Shown piece after piece: positions 24,640-36,762 of a stretch of 64,000 bases of DNA (the first letter of the stretch is position 1; each line of letters opens with the position of its first letter). The notes under the pieces were generated by a model. It was not told the origin of the DNA. It ran no database searches and saw nothing but the letters and a program-made list of their open reading frames with translations. The translations under genes and the position numbers were made by a program. Origin of the DNA: Sequoia sempervirens (taxonomy: Eukaryota > Streptophyta > Pinopsida > Cupressales > Cupressaceae); NCBI GenBank assembly GCA_007258455.2, contig VDFB02344344.1, forward strand, positions 1 through 64,000, in the 5' to 3' direction.

Positions 24640-25785
24640 GGCACTTGATGATCTTGATCAGTCTAAAGCAGAAGTCATGGAATTGAAAGAAAATCTTGGA
24701 GATGCTGAAAAATTCATTCAATCATTGAAGGATAAAATCAATGAGTTAAGAGAAAAAAGGAACTATGTGATCAGATGAAGCAGAAAGAAAGTAAATGCTT
24801 GGAGGATGCTCACCTGAATCACACCCTAAAAGAAATAACTGAAGAATGTGAAAATCCTGCTAGAGACAATGTTGCTCTAAAGCTTGAGATGGAATCTATG
24901 GCGATGAAGCTAACTAAGGAGAGTGAAGAACGAAAGAAGAATGAGGAGAAAGAAAAACCTGAAGAATGTAGCAAAGTAAATAGTGGATTCATTCAGCTAG
25001 AGATTGAACTGTAACAATCCATAAGTAATGAACAAGAACTTGAAAGACAGATAGTTATCCTCAGAGATGAACTCACTACTGCAAATGAATATAAGGAAAA
25101 GTTTAGGACCAGTTCTACTAAGATTGATGAGTTGAATAAAGGTCAGAAGGATGCAAATGACAAGAGAGGTCTTGGATATGAGAAGGGAGAAAGCTCCAGA
25201 TTTGAACATAAGGATTCCAAACAAAGAAATAAGATGAACAAAGGAAAAATGTATTTGACAAGACAACCTAATGCTCAGAAGTTTAATGGTCACTGCTTTT
25301 CCTGTAATAAATTTGGTCATATGGCTTCTCAGTGTAGAGGTAAAAGGAAATCAAGCGTACCATCATTCTCAGGTCAGTGCTTTAATTGTGATATGTTTGG
25401 TCACAAGTCAAGAGAATGCAAAAATATGATAAACAATTTTCATAGAAATGTCAGATGTTATGCATGCAACATATTTGGGCATGTTGCTAATCAATGCAGA
25501 TCAAAAGAAAATCAATGGAATGAATGGTCTAGACAAAGAAATCTCCTGTGTTACAATTGCAACAAAATTGGTCACATTGCAAGATTCTACAGGAACAAAA
25601 ACACAGACAGAAGAGGTTTGGTGTACAAAGGAAAGATTTCACAGAAAGATGATAGAGGAAAAGAGAAAGTAACTGTGGAAGAGATAAGAGATAAGATGAA
25701 GAAAACATGGGTAAGGAAGAGTGAATATGATGAAGGAAATAAGCCCACACCAAAAGCAGGTTCTGACAATTCCTCCGAAAATTGA
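24640..25785 (+). pseudogene. E1 gag fragment with coiled coil and four CCHC zinc knuckles
   Basis: The N-terminal part (about 24640-25130) is a Glu/Lys/Leu-rich coiled coil with a frameshift near 24770 and a CAA-to-TAA stop at 25012-25014. The frame then runs to 25785. It contains RGLGYEKGESS, the hallmark of copia gag just before the nucleocapsid, and CX2CX4HX4C knuckles CFSCNKFGHMASQC, CFNCDMFGHKSREC, CYACNIFGHVANQC and a fourth, CYNCNKIGHIARFY, whose last Cys is lost. Zinc knuckles bind genomic RNA during packaging. The usual N-terminal capsid (UBN2/DUF4219) domain is missing and no protease follows, unlike autonomous copia gag-pol. Confidence 0.88.
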
Positions 25786-25898
25786 TCTTAGGCCATTGGC
25801 CTAGGGGGAGTTTTTCAAGAAAATCCTCTAACCCCCTGTCAGGAGTTGGCACCAGAATGTAGGAAATTATCAGTAGCTGTGCCAATGGTTTACAAGTG
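25786..25898 (+). other. E1 interior left of the E2 insertion
   Basis: Non-coding E1 sequence after the gag stop, with cctagggggag-type purine runs. It ends at the E2 target site. Confidence 0.6.
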
Positions 25899-25903
25899 TA
25901 TCG

Positions 25904-28326
25904 TGTTGGAAGATTGAAATCACTGAGAGGGGGGGTGAATCAGTGATTTATAAAAGTCACAAACTTTTTCAAAACAAGAATTTATGTTTACTTTTGAACC
26001 AAGAGAACAAATGACATATATGTGGAGTGAACTTGACAAAAACATCAAATGATAGTTCAAACAACAAATTTTGACTTATGCATGAACAAAGAATTAAACA
26101 AGAAACATTAATCAAAGGATGAACTTAATATTTTCACGTGTATCAGAGCTCACATTAATTATAGAACCTCTTATGTATGAAATGTGCATTGGCAGATATG
26201 AAATGAGACATAATAATGACATATATGAAAGATTGATAAGAAAAAAGATCTCACACATATAAACATCACATAACACCAGAATTTGTCCTGAGTGGAAAAA
26301 CCCTCTTAGGGTATAAAAAACCACCCGAAAAATATTTCCTTTATTCACTTAGAGCACCAACTCTTTCACAATCAGGAGCACCAACTCCACAATCACTACA
26401 GAAGCACCAACTTCTCAAATTAAAGGAGCACCAACTCCATAAAACATTGATCATTACAGGAGCACCAAATCCATAGAATATTGATCATAATCAAATGTTA
26501 AAACCCTAGAAGTGCAGTAATTGTAGTCCTAGAATCTCAACACAGGATTATAATGATTTTCAATAAGTTCACTGATGAAGAATGTTGTATAATATTGACA
26601 ACATCTTCTATTACAAAGTATCAAAGATCAAAGATTTTCAATGTAACTCAACTTCTTATCACTGTTAAGATAAAGTCTGATATTTCCAAGAACCCCTTTT
26701 GTTCTTCTTCATAACCCAAAAAAATACAACATCTTCTTAAAAACTAAATGCATAAGCATCACTGCAAACAATTTTATAACTGTAAGTACAATCTCCAGAT
26801 GAGATTCTAGAAACCCTAATAGTTTTATTTTTTAAGCATGACCATTAAGATTAAGCATTTTTAACAAAATTCTTTTACAACATAACCATTTATAGCCAAC
26901 TGTCGAATAGCTGAGAGACAAGTTATCATCTTGTGTATAAAATGACTCCCTTTCTTTTCTTTTCTTTTCAAAAACACAAATAATAAGAGTCTTTTAACTC
27001 CTTAATATCTATTGTAGCAAGAAAGAATTCAAAGCAAAACCGAAAAACATATGATGATTTTTCATTTACTTATTCACGGTGAAAGAAAATGAAATAGATA
27101 CCATGCATTTCTATTGAAGACCATCACAACTGCCCAACTAGAAGATGGCAACAAGTCTTCTCTATCAACTTCCACAGTCGAGCTTTCATTAGCTCACAAT
27201 CAACAGATCAAAACATCCTTACTGCCTTCTAACTTTTAATCTGCTGTCCAGGCTTATAACAAACTCGATTAACTCTTCTAGTGTTGTCTGAGAGAGCTTC
27301 AAGAGCTACATTGCAGCTAAGTAAATCATCCATGGCGGCTAGGGTTCAAAAACCCTATTCTTTGCAAAAAGAATCAACATAATGTCTTTTTCCCTAAACA
27401 AGCTTTCAAAAGGTATTCAATTACTTTGCCAAGAAGAATATAGCTTTGAAGTCCAAAATGATAATACATATGTTTTAATAAAACAACATAATGATTTTAA
27501 GTTCGCTGTCAAAACCTTTTACCATGGATGCTGACACCATCATTACCTCCAAAATTTTCATACAAAATGTCGATACACTATAATCACCAAATAAAATTTA
27601 TGCCATGTCCAACGTTTTTCAAAAATGTCGACAAGATTAGTGACCAATGATGACTGTCGATTGCACATTAATCAACCAAGAATTATATTCAATAGACTCT
27701 ACACTATGTCAAATCATCAAGTGATCGATAGGAATTGTATCACCTCTAATGAAAACTTAAGGAGACCTGATAGTGTTATTTTAAATGCCTTCTTTGATAC
27801 CCAATCACATTACAAGGTGATTGTTAATAAACAATTCATATAGTAAGCCAAATGTATATCATTAGTACCATCAAACAAATGACATTTCTAGAGCCTAGTA
27901 TGAATCCAATGCTTCTAGGAAATGTGAGTCCATAAAATGTAACATAAAGGCTTTAGAGTCTTTAAAAAGACATGATTATATTGATCAATCTGAGATATTG
28001 AGCTTGTAACCAAGAATGTTCAAGCTGAACATTGTCCAAAAAATATGAAAAACCTAAAACACAATAGATCATCATATATGCCAAAAATGATATGATCAGA
28101 TATTCTTCCAGATGATGAAAAACCTGTAGCATGATCATGATCAACACCGTCATTCCACTTAAACAACATAAAAATCTACAAAGGGGATATCTAAAATGAA
28201 TAGTTAAACATGAATGAAGTAGCACCAAGATCCTGAGAGACCAAATCTGAAGCAGTCAACCCATGAGACTCAAAACAAGTGGATTCGTCATCAAGGAAAA
28301 ACTATGATCACAACTAAGATCCAACA
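25904..28326 (-). repeat. E2 3' LTR
   Basis: On the plus strand it runs from tgttggaagattgaaatcac to gatccaaca. By eye it is well over 90 percent identical to 50817-53234. Near 26291-26325 it holds the conserved copia R/U5 hairpin, and next to it (26351-26472) five spaced copies of ggagcaccaactcc. Length of 2.42 kb is long for copia LTRs. A 72-codon open frame inside (27625-27843) is not conserved as coding. Confidence 0.95.
26291..26472 (-). repeat. E2 R/U5 hairpin plus five copies of a 14-bp palindromic motif
   Basis: The hairpin at 26291-26325 pairs gtgg/ccac and ccct/aggg-type arms. The motif (g)gagcaccaactcc, whose ends ggag and ctcc pair, starts at about 26351, 26374, 26401, 26424 and 26459. 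All five are retained in the other LTR at about 51270-51390. The motif is probably part of the transcript 3' processing or packaging region. Confidence 0.8.
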
Positions 28327-28340
28327 AACTCCTCCTTTGT
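28327..28340 (-). other. E2 polypurine tract
   Basis: In element orientation, acaaaggaggagtt directly precedes the LTR start tgttggatc. This is where plus-strand DNA synthesis is primed. Confidence 0.85.
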
Positions 28341-28599
28341 CCTTGATGGAAAAACATAAATGACTCTCCCCCTTTTTTCCTCAATGACAAAGAATAAGGA
28401 GAAGACTATGAAAATCCATGAAAAACAACTGAGAATCCAACCAATAACCAAAAGAACCAGCTGCAAGTAGAGCAATAGTGCAGTAAACACAATGTGCAAG
28501 AGAGCTGTGAATGAATGAATGTTATAACAAGCTCTTCCTAAGCCAAAAAATGAGTAAATCAGTGAAGTAAAGATTGAGAGATAACTCCGAATCAAAGTC
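28341..28599 (-). other. E2 spacer between RNase H and 3' LTR
   Basis: A minus-strand open frame (28314-28595) is very hydrophobic with three or four possible membrane segments. The strand is T-rich, which alone favours hydrophobic codons. It sits where some copia elements carry an envelope-like ORF, but there is no signal I would call an envelope protein. Confidence 0.35.
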
Positions 28600-31519
28600 T
28601 CAGCCTTTCAAATAATTCTTTAGATAAAGGCTTAGTGAAATATCAACAACTTGCTCTTGTGAAGCAATAAAATGTAAAGACACTTCATTAGCCAACACTT
28701 TTTCACAAAGAAAGTGAAACTTGATAGCAATATGTTTAGTGCGAGAGTGCATAACATGATTTTTAGAAATATTAATTGCACTAGTGTTATCACAGAGAAT
28801 AGAAATAGGCTTAGAAACTGTAATACCCATATCTGATAATGTATGTGCCATCCATAGTAATTGAGTGTAGCAAGAAGTGGCAGCTATGTATTTTGCCTCA
28901 ATAGTTGAGAGAGAAACAAATTCTTGTTTCTTGCTATGCCATGCCACTAAACGATCACCTAGAAAGAATGCATCACCACTAGTGCTCTTCCTATCATCCA
29001 AACAACTAGCCCAGTCAACATCAGTATATGCAATTAAAGAGAAGTCATTGCTTTTGGGATACCAAAGACCATAATCAAGAGTACCCTGAATATATTTAAA
29101 AATTCTTTTAACAACATTAACATGGGATTCTTTAGGTGATGCCTGAAACCTTGCAACCATGCAAACTGCCTGCATTATATCAGGTCTTGAAGCAGCTAAA
29201 TATAACAAACTACCAATCATTGATCTATATTCAGATTGATTTGCATAAGGAGAATCATCAATTTTTGTTAGTTTGCAACCTATAACCATTGGAGTACTAA
29301 CATGTTTACATCCATCCATTTGAAATTTTTTAAGCATCTCTCTAGCATACTTGGTTTGAGAGAGAAATATACCACTTTCAAGTTGAGAAACTTGAAGACC
29401 AAGAAAGAAAGTCAATTCTCCAACATTGACATTTCAAATTTAGATTCCATAATATGAGAGAATTTTTTAGTTAAAGCATCATTATTGCAACCAAAAATGA
29501 TATCATCTACATAAACTTCAACAACTAGAATATTACTACATTCAATTTTGAATTTTGACATAGAGATTGTTGTCAACACCACCTCTAGTGAAGCCATTTG
29601 ATGTCAAATGATTATCAAGCCTAGAGTACCATGCCCTAGGTGCTTTTTTTAAGCCATATAAGGCCTTCTTCAACTTGTAAACATGATTAGGCTTATCTTT
29701 GCTGATAAACCCTTCAAGTTGTTCCATGTAAACCTCTTCATCTAAATAACCATTTAAAAATGCAGTTTTGACATCCATTTGATAAACAATGAAATTCTTA
29801 AAAACATAATAAGCCAAGAATATTCTAATGGATTCTAGTCTAGCAATAGGTGCATATGTTTCACCAAAGTCAATACCTTCCTTTTGAGCATAATCTTTGC
29901 AAACAAACCTTGCTTTTTTGCAAACAACTTTGCCATTTTCATCAAGCTTATTTCTGTAAACCCACTTGCCACCTATGACATTCTTGTCATTAGGTCTTGG
30001 GACTAACTCCCAAGTCTAGTTTTTCTCAATTTGACTTATTTCTTCCTGCATAGCTTTAAGCCAACATTCATCCAGAAGAGCTTCATCACAATTCTTAGGT
30101 TCAAATTTAGTGACTAAACAAAAGGTTGTATGCTCTGCCATTTGAGCTTGTTCTTCAAGTTTAGCAGTCTTTCTTCGTGTTTGAATTTCTGCATCTCTAT
30201 CCCCAATAATATGACTTGAAGGATGATTTTTAGCAACAGATTTTGAAGGAGGTTTAGGCACAATATTCTCAAAACTTTTTGTTTCAACAAGTTTAGGACT
30301 TGCTGTCTCAACTTCTTTAGGAATTACTTCAAGTTCTATTTCTGTCTCTTCCTCATTATCCTACAAAAGATTAGTATCTAAATGTATTCTTTCATCAGCT
30401 TTCACATTAATTGCTTCAAAAATCTTATTAAGCCTTTTATTATAACATTTATAGGCTTTAATTTGAGTGGAGTACCCTAAAAAGATACCCTCATCACATT
30501 TTGATTGAAAGTTTCCTAAATGTTCATCTTTCTTAATAAAGCATTTGCTGCCAAAAAGTTTAAAATATTTTACAGAGGCAGATTTTCCATGTCATAATTC
30601 ATAAGGAGTGAATTTTGATTTCACTCTAAGTTGCACTCTATTTAAAATGTATACAATTGTATGAACAACTTCTTTCCAATGCATGTCAGGCAATTTAGCC
30701 TCATCCAACATAGTTCTTGCCATTTCTTTCACAGTTCTATTTTTGCATTCAACTACCCATTTTGTTGAGGTGTTCTAGTGGTTGCAGATTGCCTCTTGAT
30801 ACCACGTTGCTCACAATAATCAATAAATTCTTGAGAAGTGAACTCCTCCTTTATTAGATCTCAAGCACTTAAGTTTTAAATCATACTCTTTTTCAACCAT
30901 TTTATGAAAGATCTTGAACCTTTCAAATGCTTCTGACTTATGTTTAAGAAAAGTAACCCAAACCATTCTTGTATAATCGTCCACAAACAACATGAAATAA
31001 TTTTCACCATTAGTTGACCTTGTTTTGGTTGGGCCACACAAATCTGTATGCACTAACTGTAAAGGTTTAGTTGCATAATGTTCTTTTGTGTTAAAACTGA
31101 CTTTAGTTTGTTTACCACTTAAACATTCTTTACACAAAAAGTTTTCAGGTTTGTTAAGGATTGGTAAACCTCTAACATTGTGGTTTTTGCTGATTCTAAC
31201 AAGACTGTCAAAGTTTATATGTCCTAATCTTTTATGCCATAACCAACTTTCTTCAACTTGACCCATTAGACACATACCTTCATTATTGTCATTACTAGAG
31301 GTGTCTACGAGATTATAAACATTACCTTTAGTCCTTCTCCATGTTGCAAAAATCTTCCCAGACTTGTTCTTGATCTCACATCCTTGTTTGGTAAACATAA
31401 CATGATAACCACTATCACAATTTTGGCTAACACTAAGTAAATTGTGTTTTAGGCCTTCTACATAATACACATCATAAATAGGTGTGTCCTCATTTAGCAT
31501 AAGTGAACCTTTACCTTTA
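28600..31519 (-). pseudogene. E2 pol: integrase, reverse transcriptase, RNase H (decayed)
   Basis: Reading down the minus strand, 31519-30820 has the GAG-pre-integrase zinc region (WHKRLGHINFDSL, then CKECLSGKQ) and integrase core (LVHTDLCGPTKT, FVDDYTRMVWV). The expected DNGGEF block has decayed to SNKGGVHF. 30790-30262 is a shifted integrase C-terminus with VKYFKLFGSKCFIKK. Reverse transcriptase follows from about 30260: [22 protein letters not shown], the catalytic YVDDIIFG at about 29510, and YLAASRPDI. RNase H from 29000 shows AYTDVDWASCLDDRKSTSG and ends KNYLKG at 28600. At least four frame breaks are present, for example at 29412-29550. The order integrase before RT proves copia. Confidence 0.95.
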
Positions 31520-32379
31520 ATCTGTGTAGACACATAAAAATGGCCTCAACTTGCAAACCATATTTTCTATGACAACCATGCTTCTCCCTCACATAATTCA
31601 ATTATTTCATCATGTCCTAATGTCATAATTATTCCTCCATGATTATTTGAATAAGAAAATTACATTTATTTGTTTAAATACGTCACTAATTAATCCTTAT
31701 TCCCTCCAATTATTTAATAATATTCTCGTTTATCCTTCAATCAAATAAACTTGTTTATTTAACCCACTTTCCATCCCACATTTCCTTTTGTCTCATTCCC
31801 ATTTATGAATTAAACCATTATTTAATTCATAAGTCAACCTTTCTCCATAAATTAAATAATTCCTATTATTCTAACTACCTATTTTTCTCCACCATTGATT
31901 TGATTATCTCCAATTAAATTTCAACCCTTCATTTCAAAGCTTGCCCTAACTTTGACCTAATGTTGCCCTAACCCTAATCCTCCTTATCACATTGAATCCT
32001 AGCTATTGATCTTAGGGCTTCACCAACTTTGAATCTTGACCATCCATTCTCAATTTGGAATTATTTAAAAGGCTCTCTCTCTAGCCATTTTGGACACAAG
32101 TTACAAAAATGCTTGAGGACTTGAATACTTGAGCACTCACAAATCTTCAATATTTTGCTTGTCTTGGCATAGGTTATAGTTGCACTCAAATCTGAAGGAA
32201 ATCATACCATTTTTAGTAAGATGGATAAGGCCAATGGAGGTCAACCAATGGAGGCTTGAAGACTAGGTGATATTGTTTCACTATTCTTATTCTTCTTGTT
32301 TTCATTGTACTCTATTGTTATTGGGGATTTAGTTTTATGCTACTTGCAACATTCTAAATTTTTTCCTAATTACAATCTG
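31520..32379. mobile_element. E6: 850-bp solo LTR in E2 protease/integrase junction
   Basis: This segment interrupts the E2 frame between FGDNSSIQI and IKGKGSL. On the plus strand it occupies 31525-32374, starts tgtagacacataaaaatgg and ends tttcctaattaca, giving TG...CA ends. Exact 5-bp target duplications atctg lie at 31520-31524 and 32375-32379. A TATA-like tatttaaaag lies near 32062-32071. No internal region or second LTR is present, so it is a solo LTR left by recombination. Its parent family is not otherwise in the window. Confidence 0.9.
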
Positions 32380-33332
32380 TATACTAGAATTATCACCAAA
32401 TTTCACATATCCACCAGTGTAATCTTCAAGTTTGATGAATTTGTCTTTGTCCCCTGTCATGTGGTTAGAAAAACCACTATCTAGGACTCAAATATCCTTC
32501 TTTTTAGAATGAAAAGTAGTTTGAACAAGCATTGATTGATCTATGCTTCTAACAAATTTAGGTTTCCATACCATTTTTTTTTGCCTTTTATCATGCAGAT
32601 CTACTTTGCATTATTTAACTGTATGTCCTAGAGTGTTGAATTTAAAGCACCTGACTTGATTTACAAACCCAAAATTCTTCTTATGCCCAAATCTTGGCAT
32701 TCTAGAAGTTATTAATCTGCAAGAACTCACTTTGTAGCCAAACTTGTTGCAAAAGAAGCAGTAGCCAAAGAAATAAGGATTAAACCTAAATGATATTATT
32801 TTGTTTTCAAAGGGGTATCCAAAGTAATTACTAGATTCAGAGTAACTTGATTTGAAACTCTTATTTGTAGAGTTAGATTTTTCTTTTGGATTGTCAATTG
32901 AACACTCACCCTTTTCAAACCCAAGTCCAGTTTTATCCTTATGCAATTTCTACTTACAAAGAGCATCATTAATATTTATTGTACTTTCGTATCCTTCAAC
33001 TTTCTTACGAAGATCAAAAACTTCTTGTTCTAATCTTTGAATTTCTTTGTCTTTCATGTTCACAGTTGTTTTAAGACAATCCTCAATCCTCTTAGATTCT
33101 TCAAGCTCAGTCTTCAATGAGACTATTGCTTGATCTGGCTTTTGTTCTTGAGTAAGAACTTGATTTTTAAGTTTTTAATTTCCTTTAAAGCACATTTTAA
33201 CTCACCTTCAAGATCTATTTCACCATCTTCTAACTCAGTTTTGTTATTTGAATATTTTTGCAGTTTGACTTTAGCCATAAATAGGGTCTCATCTTCTTCA
33301 TCTAAAGAGTCTTCTGCTTCAGTGTATATTTT
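32380..33332 (-). pseudogene. E2 gag C-terminus and protease
   Basis: The acidic SLDEEDE stretch and coiled coil (33332-32990) lead into TGLGFEKGECS near 32930. Two decayed zinc knuckles follow: CFFCNKFGYKVSSC, with the His replaced by Tyr, and CFKFNTLGHTVK, with the second Cys replaced by Phe. At about 32480 comes VLDSGFSNHMTGDKDKF, the copia aspartic protease active site (DSG) that cuts the polyprotein. The sequence ends at the E6 target site. Several stops, such as the TAG before VLDSG, make it dead. Confidence 0.88.
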
Positions 33333-34530
33333 TATAGACATCCAAATTTGGATAATTAATTTATCCAAATTTATCATTTTTCATCTAAACATCCTCTTAT
33401 CCAAGTTAATTAAGTAATATTACTACTATTTAATTAATATCCTTAATTCTTCCAAATCCCTAAGGTATTTAATTACCCTCCTTAATCCCCTTTTCATCAA
33501 ATGAATACATTTATTTAATTCCTCACATGTCATTTTCATCTATTCCTAATCCATCTCCTAATCTCTTCATTAAGGATGTGCACATGCCTAATCCTTGATT
33601 AGGATGTGTCACATCCTCCAACTTTTGCAAGTTGGCTTCTCATCCTCATTAAACCCTAATTATCCTCTAATTACTAATTAGTTAAACCTAATTAGTACCT
33701 TGGTCAACTCTCCCCATCCCCCAAGGAATTTTTAATTCCTTTTTATTCACCCTAGGCTCCTCTCTTCCCCATGTGAATTTTTAATTCACTTTTATTCCTC
33801 CTAGACTCCCCTTTTCCCATGCATCTTCTAGAATCTTTGACATGTCACATCAAGTCACATGTGATAAACTCCCACCTTTTTGGAGACCCTCTCTTATCCA
33901 CTAGATTCTCCCAAGCATGTGAATTTTTAATTCATATTTATTCCTCTAAGGAATCTTCTCACCTCCCAATGTACTTCTAAGGTACATGTCCTTCCTCCAC
34001 ATCATGTAATCTCCTTCCACATCACCTACACATTATCTCACCCTTAGCTATCTCACATTCCACATGTCAAAATGTGAGGGCTTGTGAGCTCTCAACTCAC
34101 TTTGGCCCTTCATCTTGGCCTTGTTGGATAAATCTCAACCATTGAATTCTCTAGAGAATTCAAATTCTCCTATAAATACCCCTTCCTCTAAGACATTTTT
34201 GGGGGGAACACTTAGCCATTTTGCAACTAAATGCTGCCATGTTGTGCACTCATCTAGCCATCAATTTCATCTATTTGCATTTGCATCCAAGCATATAGTT
34301 AAATCTTTCATTTAGCCATATCGAGAGCCATCAAGGAGCATACAAAGCAAATCAAAATCAAGGGCCAACCAAGGAGTTTCACCTGCAAAGGGAAGGTATA
34401 ACCACTTGCAATCATTTTACACTTTTTCTCTTTGCATTAACAAATTTCTTAGGCTAATCTTGAGGTGTTTCTTTATATTTTTCCATTACATTTTAGTTGC
34501 TTAGAATAGGTAAAACATTTGGATATCACA
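33333..34530 (+). repeat. E4 5' LTR
   Basis: It begins tatagacatccaaattt, decayed from the tgttagacatcc seen in the other LTR, and ends ggatatcaca. TATA box tataaata is at 34171-34178. It lacks a short ttaataattaaatacc-type segment present in the 3' LTR. The pair is about 95 percent identical by eye. Confidence 0.93.
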
Positions 34531-34534
34531 TTTT

Positions 34535-34553
34535 TGGCATGCCCGGTGGGACC
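34535..34553 (+). other. Probable E4 primer-binding site
   Basis: tggcatgcccggtgggacc lies four bases after the LTR end. Position and form (TGG followed by a GC-rich run) fit a tRNA primer site of gypsy-type elements. I cannot name the tRNA with certainty. Confidence 0.6.
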
Positions 34554-34614
34554 CACAAGCGGGTCCCTCAATTTCACATTTGTTGTTGTTGAGTTGTTTG
34601 CAGGAATATGTCAT

Positions 34615-34939
34615 AGAAGGGCGATTGTGCCCTCTTGGTGACTGCAAAAGGGCAACTGCGCCCTCCTGGTGACAGCAGAAGGGTGACTGCGCCCTCCTAT
34701 CACCGTAAAAGGGTGACTGCGCCCTCCTGTCATTGCAAAAGGGTGATTGTGCTCTCTTGGTCATCGGAAAAGGGCGACTGCGCCCTCCTGTCATCGTAAA
34801 AGGGTGACTGCGCTCTCCTGTCACCGCAAAAGGGCGACTGCACCCTCCTGTCATCGCAAAAGGGTGACCGCGCCCTCCTATCACCGCAAAAGGGCAGCTA
34901 TGCCTTCCTGTCAGCACTTCAGAGGGGCAAATACGCCCC
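34615..34939 (+). repeat. Minisatellite A: about ten 30-31 bp units
   Basis: Units follow the pattern aaaagggtgactgcgccctc followed by ctgtcatcgc. The core gggcgac-tg-cgccc is an imperfect inverted repeat in nearly every unit. The array lies in the leader just after the primer site, where packaging signals are expected. Confidence 0.93.
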
Positions 34940-35777
34940 AAAACAACACATTTTGAAAGGTAAAACGACCATTTTAGCTTCGTTTTTGCTCCAATTTTTT
35001 GTTGTTTTCATGTACTAACATTGTTTCTTGCAAGGATATTTGTGTTTTCGCTAACATTTTGCAGCATATTCTTGTGTAATTGACGAAGAATGTGGGATAA
35101 AACAATTAACATTTTCTTGCAAGACTATCTATTTGCTCAGATTTTTAAAACTGTCCTTGCTGTTTTCGTTAATCTAAGAACATAGTTTAATTAGGGGGAG
35201 TAATATTCATTGCTTGCTGTGTCTATCTTTTTTTGTTACCCAAAGGGAGCATTAGTTTGTTTTCACTTTCCCCTTGCACTTCGTGTGAGCCTGGGGAGTA
35301 GTTGGAAACGATTAGTGCTTTCTTTCTAGTGGGACTTGCTTGGAGATTTCATCACCCCAAGGGACGATTCCAACCACGCGTACCAGCGGGCTATATAAAG
35401 GGGGGAGAGCAAAAGTTGTACCCCAATCTAGTCACGTCGTAATTGGTGAAGCGTCGAAACTAGGGTGATACCTAGATAGACGTGAAGAGTTGGTCCGAGC
35501 CCTTTTGTATCTTGTTGGGGTTCTCGACTCACACTTGTGATGGGCTGGTGTTCATGGCTGTGCCTCACATACCGAGAGTATATTGAGGACTCCCTAGAAA
35601 CCTTTTGCATCCTAGATTAAGACCTCATTGGCCATACCCTTAACACTAATCATAGGATTGTGCTTGCTTGAAAGTGTTTTCTTGTGAGAAACTAGTAAAC
35701 TTTTTAAAAAATTGGCCTTATTATTGTCATTTGAAAGTCCTTGCCATAGTCATTTCATCAAACCAAGTCCCTATTCA
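34940..35777 (+). promoter_or_regulatory. E4 leader with internal TATA-like site
   Basis: ctatataaagg at about 35391-35401 follows a GC-richer stretch and precedes a purine run and a G-rich leader. It resembles a core promoter located inside the element rather than in the LTR. No ORF directly follows. The rest of this interval is unique and non-coding. Confidence 0.4.
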
Positions 35778-35895
35778 CTGCAAAAGGGTGACTACGCCCT
35801 TTGATTTACTGCAAAAGGGCGACTGCACCCTCTGATTCACTGCAGAAGGGAAAGTATGCCCTTCTGGTTACTGTAGAGGGGCAAATTTGCCCTCG
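35778..35895 (+). repeat. Minisatellite A': four further units of the same type
   Basis: Units of about 31 bp (ctgcaaaagggtgactacgc and relatives) repeat the core of minisatellite A some 850 bp downstream of it. Confidence 0.9.
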
Positions 35896-36416
35896 TGAAC
35901 AGCTGAAATTGCCTCGTTTCGATTAGTTTAGCCTCTAAGCCATCATTTAATCATTCCCAACCTTTATCTCATCATCCCAAGCCTGCATTTTGTCATCCTA
36001 AACCTCCAAAAACCTCCATTTGATCATTCTAAACCTCCATTTGATCATTCTAAAGCACCATTTTATCATCCTGAACCTCCGTTTAGCCATTCCAAACCTT
36101 CACTTAGCCATTCCAACATTCGTTTGACTAAGTAGTCTTTCATCCCTTTCCATCCTCCGTTTACTCGTTTTGAGTACTCTTTCATCCATTCCAAGCATCC
36201 ATCTCCTCATTCTGAGAGTTGTTCATCCTTTCCAATCAATCGTTTACTCGTTTATCCATTCCAAACAATCATTTACCAATTTTGAGTGCTTTTTCATCCA
36301 CTTCTATCATTCATTTTTCCAATCCAATCATCTATTTCCTCAATCTGATTATCTAACACCCCATTCCAATAGCTCGTCTCTTACAACCTGTTTACCCACT
36401 TAAAGAGTCCACAAAG
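35896..36416 (+). repeat. Degenerate repeats with TACTCG/CGAGTA dyads, first block
   Basis: Phrases such as cctccatttgatcattctaa repeat in tandem near 36000-36060. From 36150 repeated catccat and tttactcgttttgagta motifs appear. The latter is an imperfect inverted repeat. No coding signal is seen. Confidence 0.7.
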
Positions 36417-36762
36417 CAGTGGGGTGAATTTTCCCCATAGTGGGGTGAATCTTCCCTGAAAAAGGGTGAATTTTCCCCTTTGTGAGGGCATAGTCGTCCT
36501 AAAAGGGGGCACAGTCACCCCTCTGTGGGGGCATAGTTGCCCCAGAAGGGGGAACAATTGCCCCTCTGTGAGGGCATAGTCACCCTAGAAGGGGGCATAG
36601 TCGCCCTTGAAGGGGGCACAGTCGCCCCTCTGTGAGGGCATAACCACCCTTGAAGGGGGCATAGTCACCCCTTTGTGAGGGCATAGCCGCCCTTGAAGGG
36701 GGCATAATCACCCCTCTGTGAGGGCATAGTCGCCCTAGAAGGGAAAATTCGCCCCTCTGCAA
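36417..36762 (+). repeat. Minisatellite B: gggggcatagtcgcccc units
   Basis: About ten units alternate gggggcatagtcgcccctct with gtgagggcatagtcgccct. Each contains an imperfect inverted repeat of ggg(g)c and g(c)ccc. It is related in design, though not closely in sequence, to arrays A and A'. Confidence 0.92.

Noticed and set aside
27625..27843. 72-codon frame inside the E2 LTR
   Set aside because: The corresponding stretch of the other LTR carries a stop and no motif is present, so it is a chance frame.
28314..28595. Hydrophobic frame at the envelope position of E2
   Set aside because: It overlaps the polypurine tract and LTR edge, and its hydrophobicity follows from T-rich composition. No envelope hallmark is seen, so it is not called as a gene.
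34501..34941. 146-codon minus-strand frame with repeated RAQSPF units
   Set aside because: It simply translates minisatellite A; the repeat period explains the open frame.
34615..36762. CRISPR-like appearance of regularly spaced repeats
   Set aside because: Units are contiguous minisatellites without unique spacers, in a plant retroelement, and no cas genes exist.
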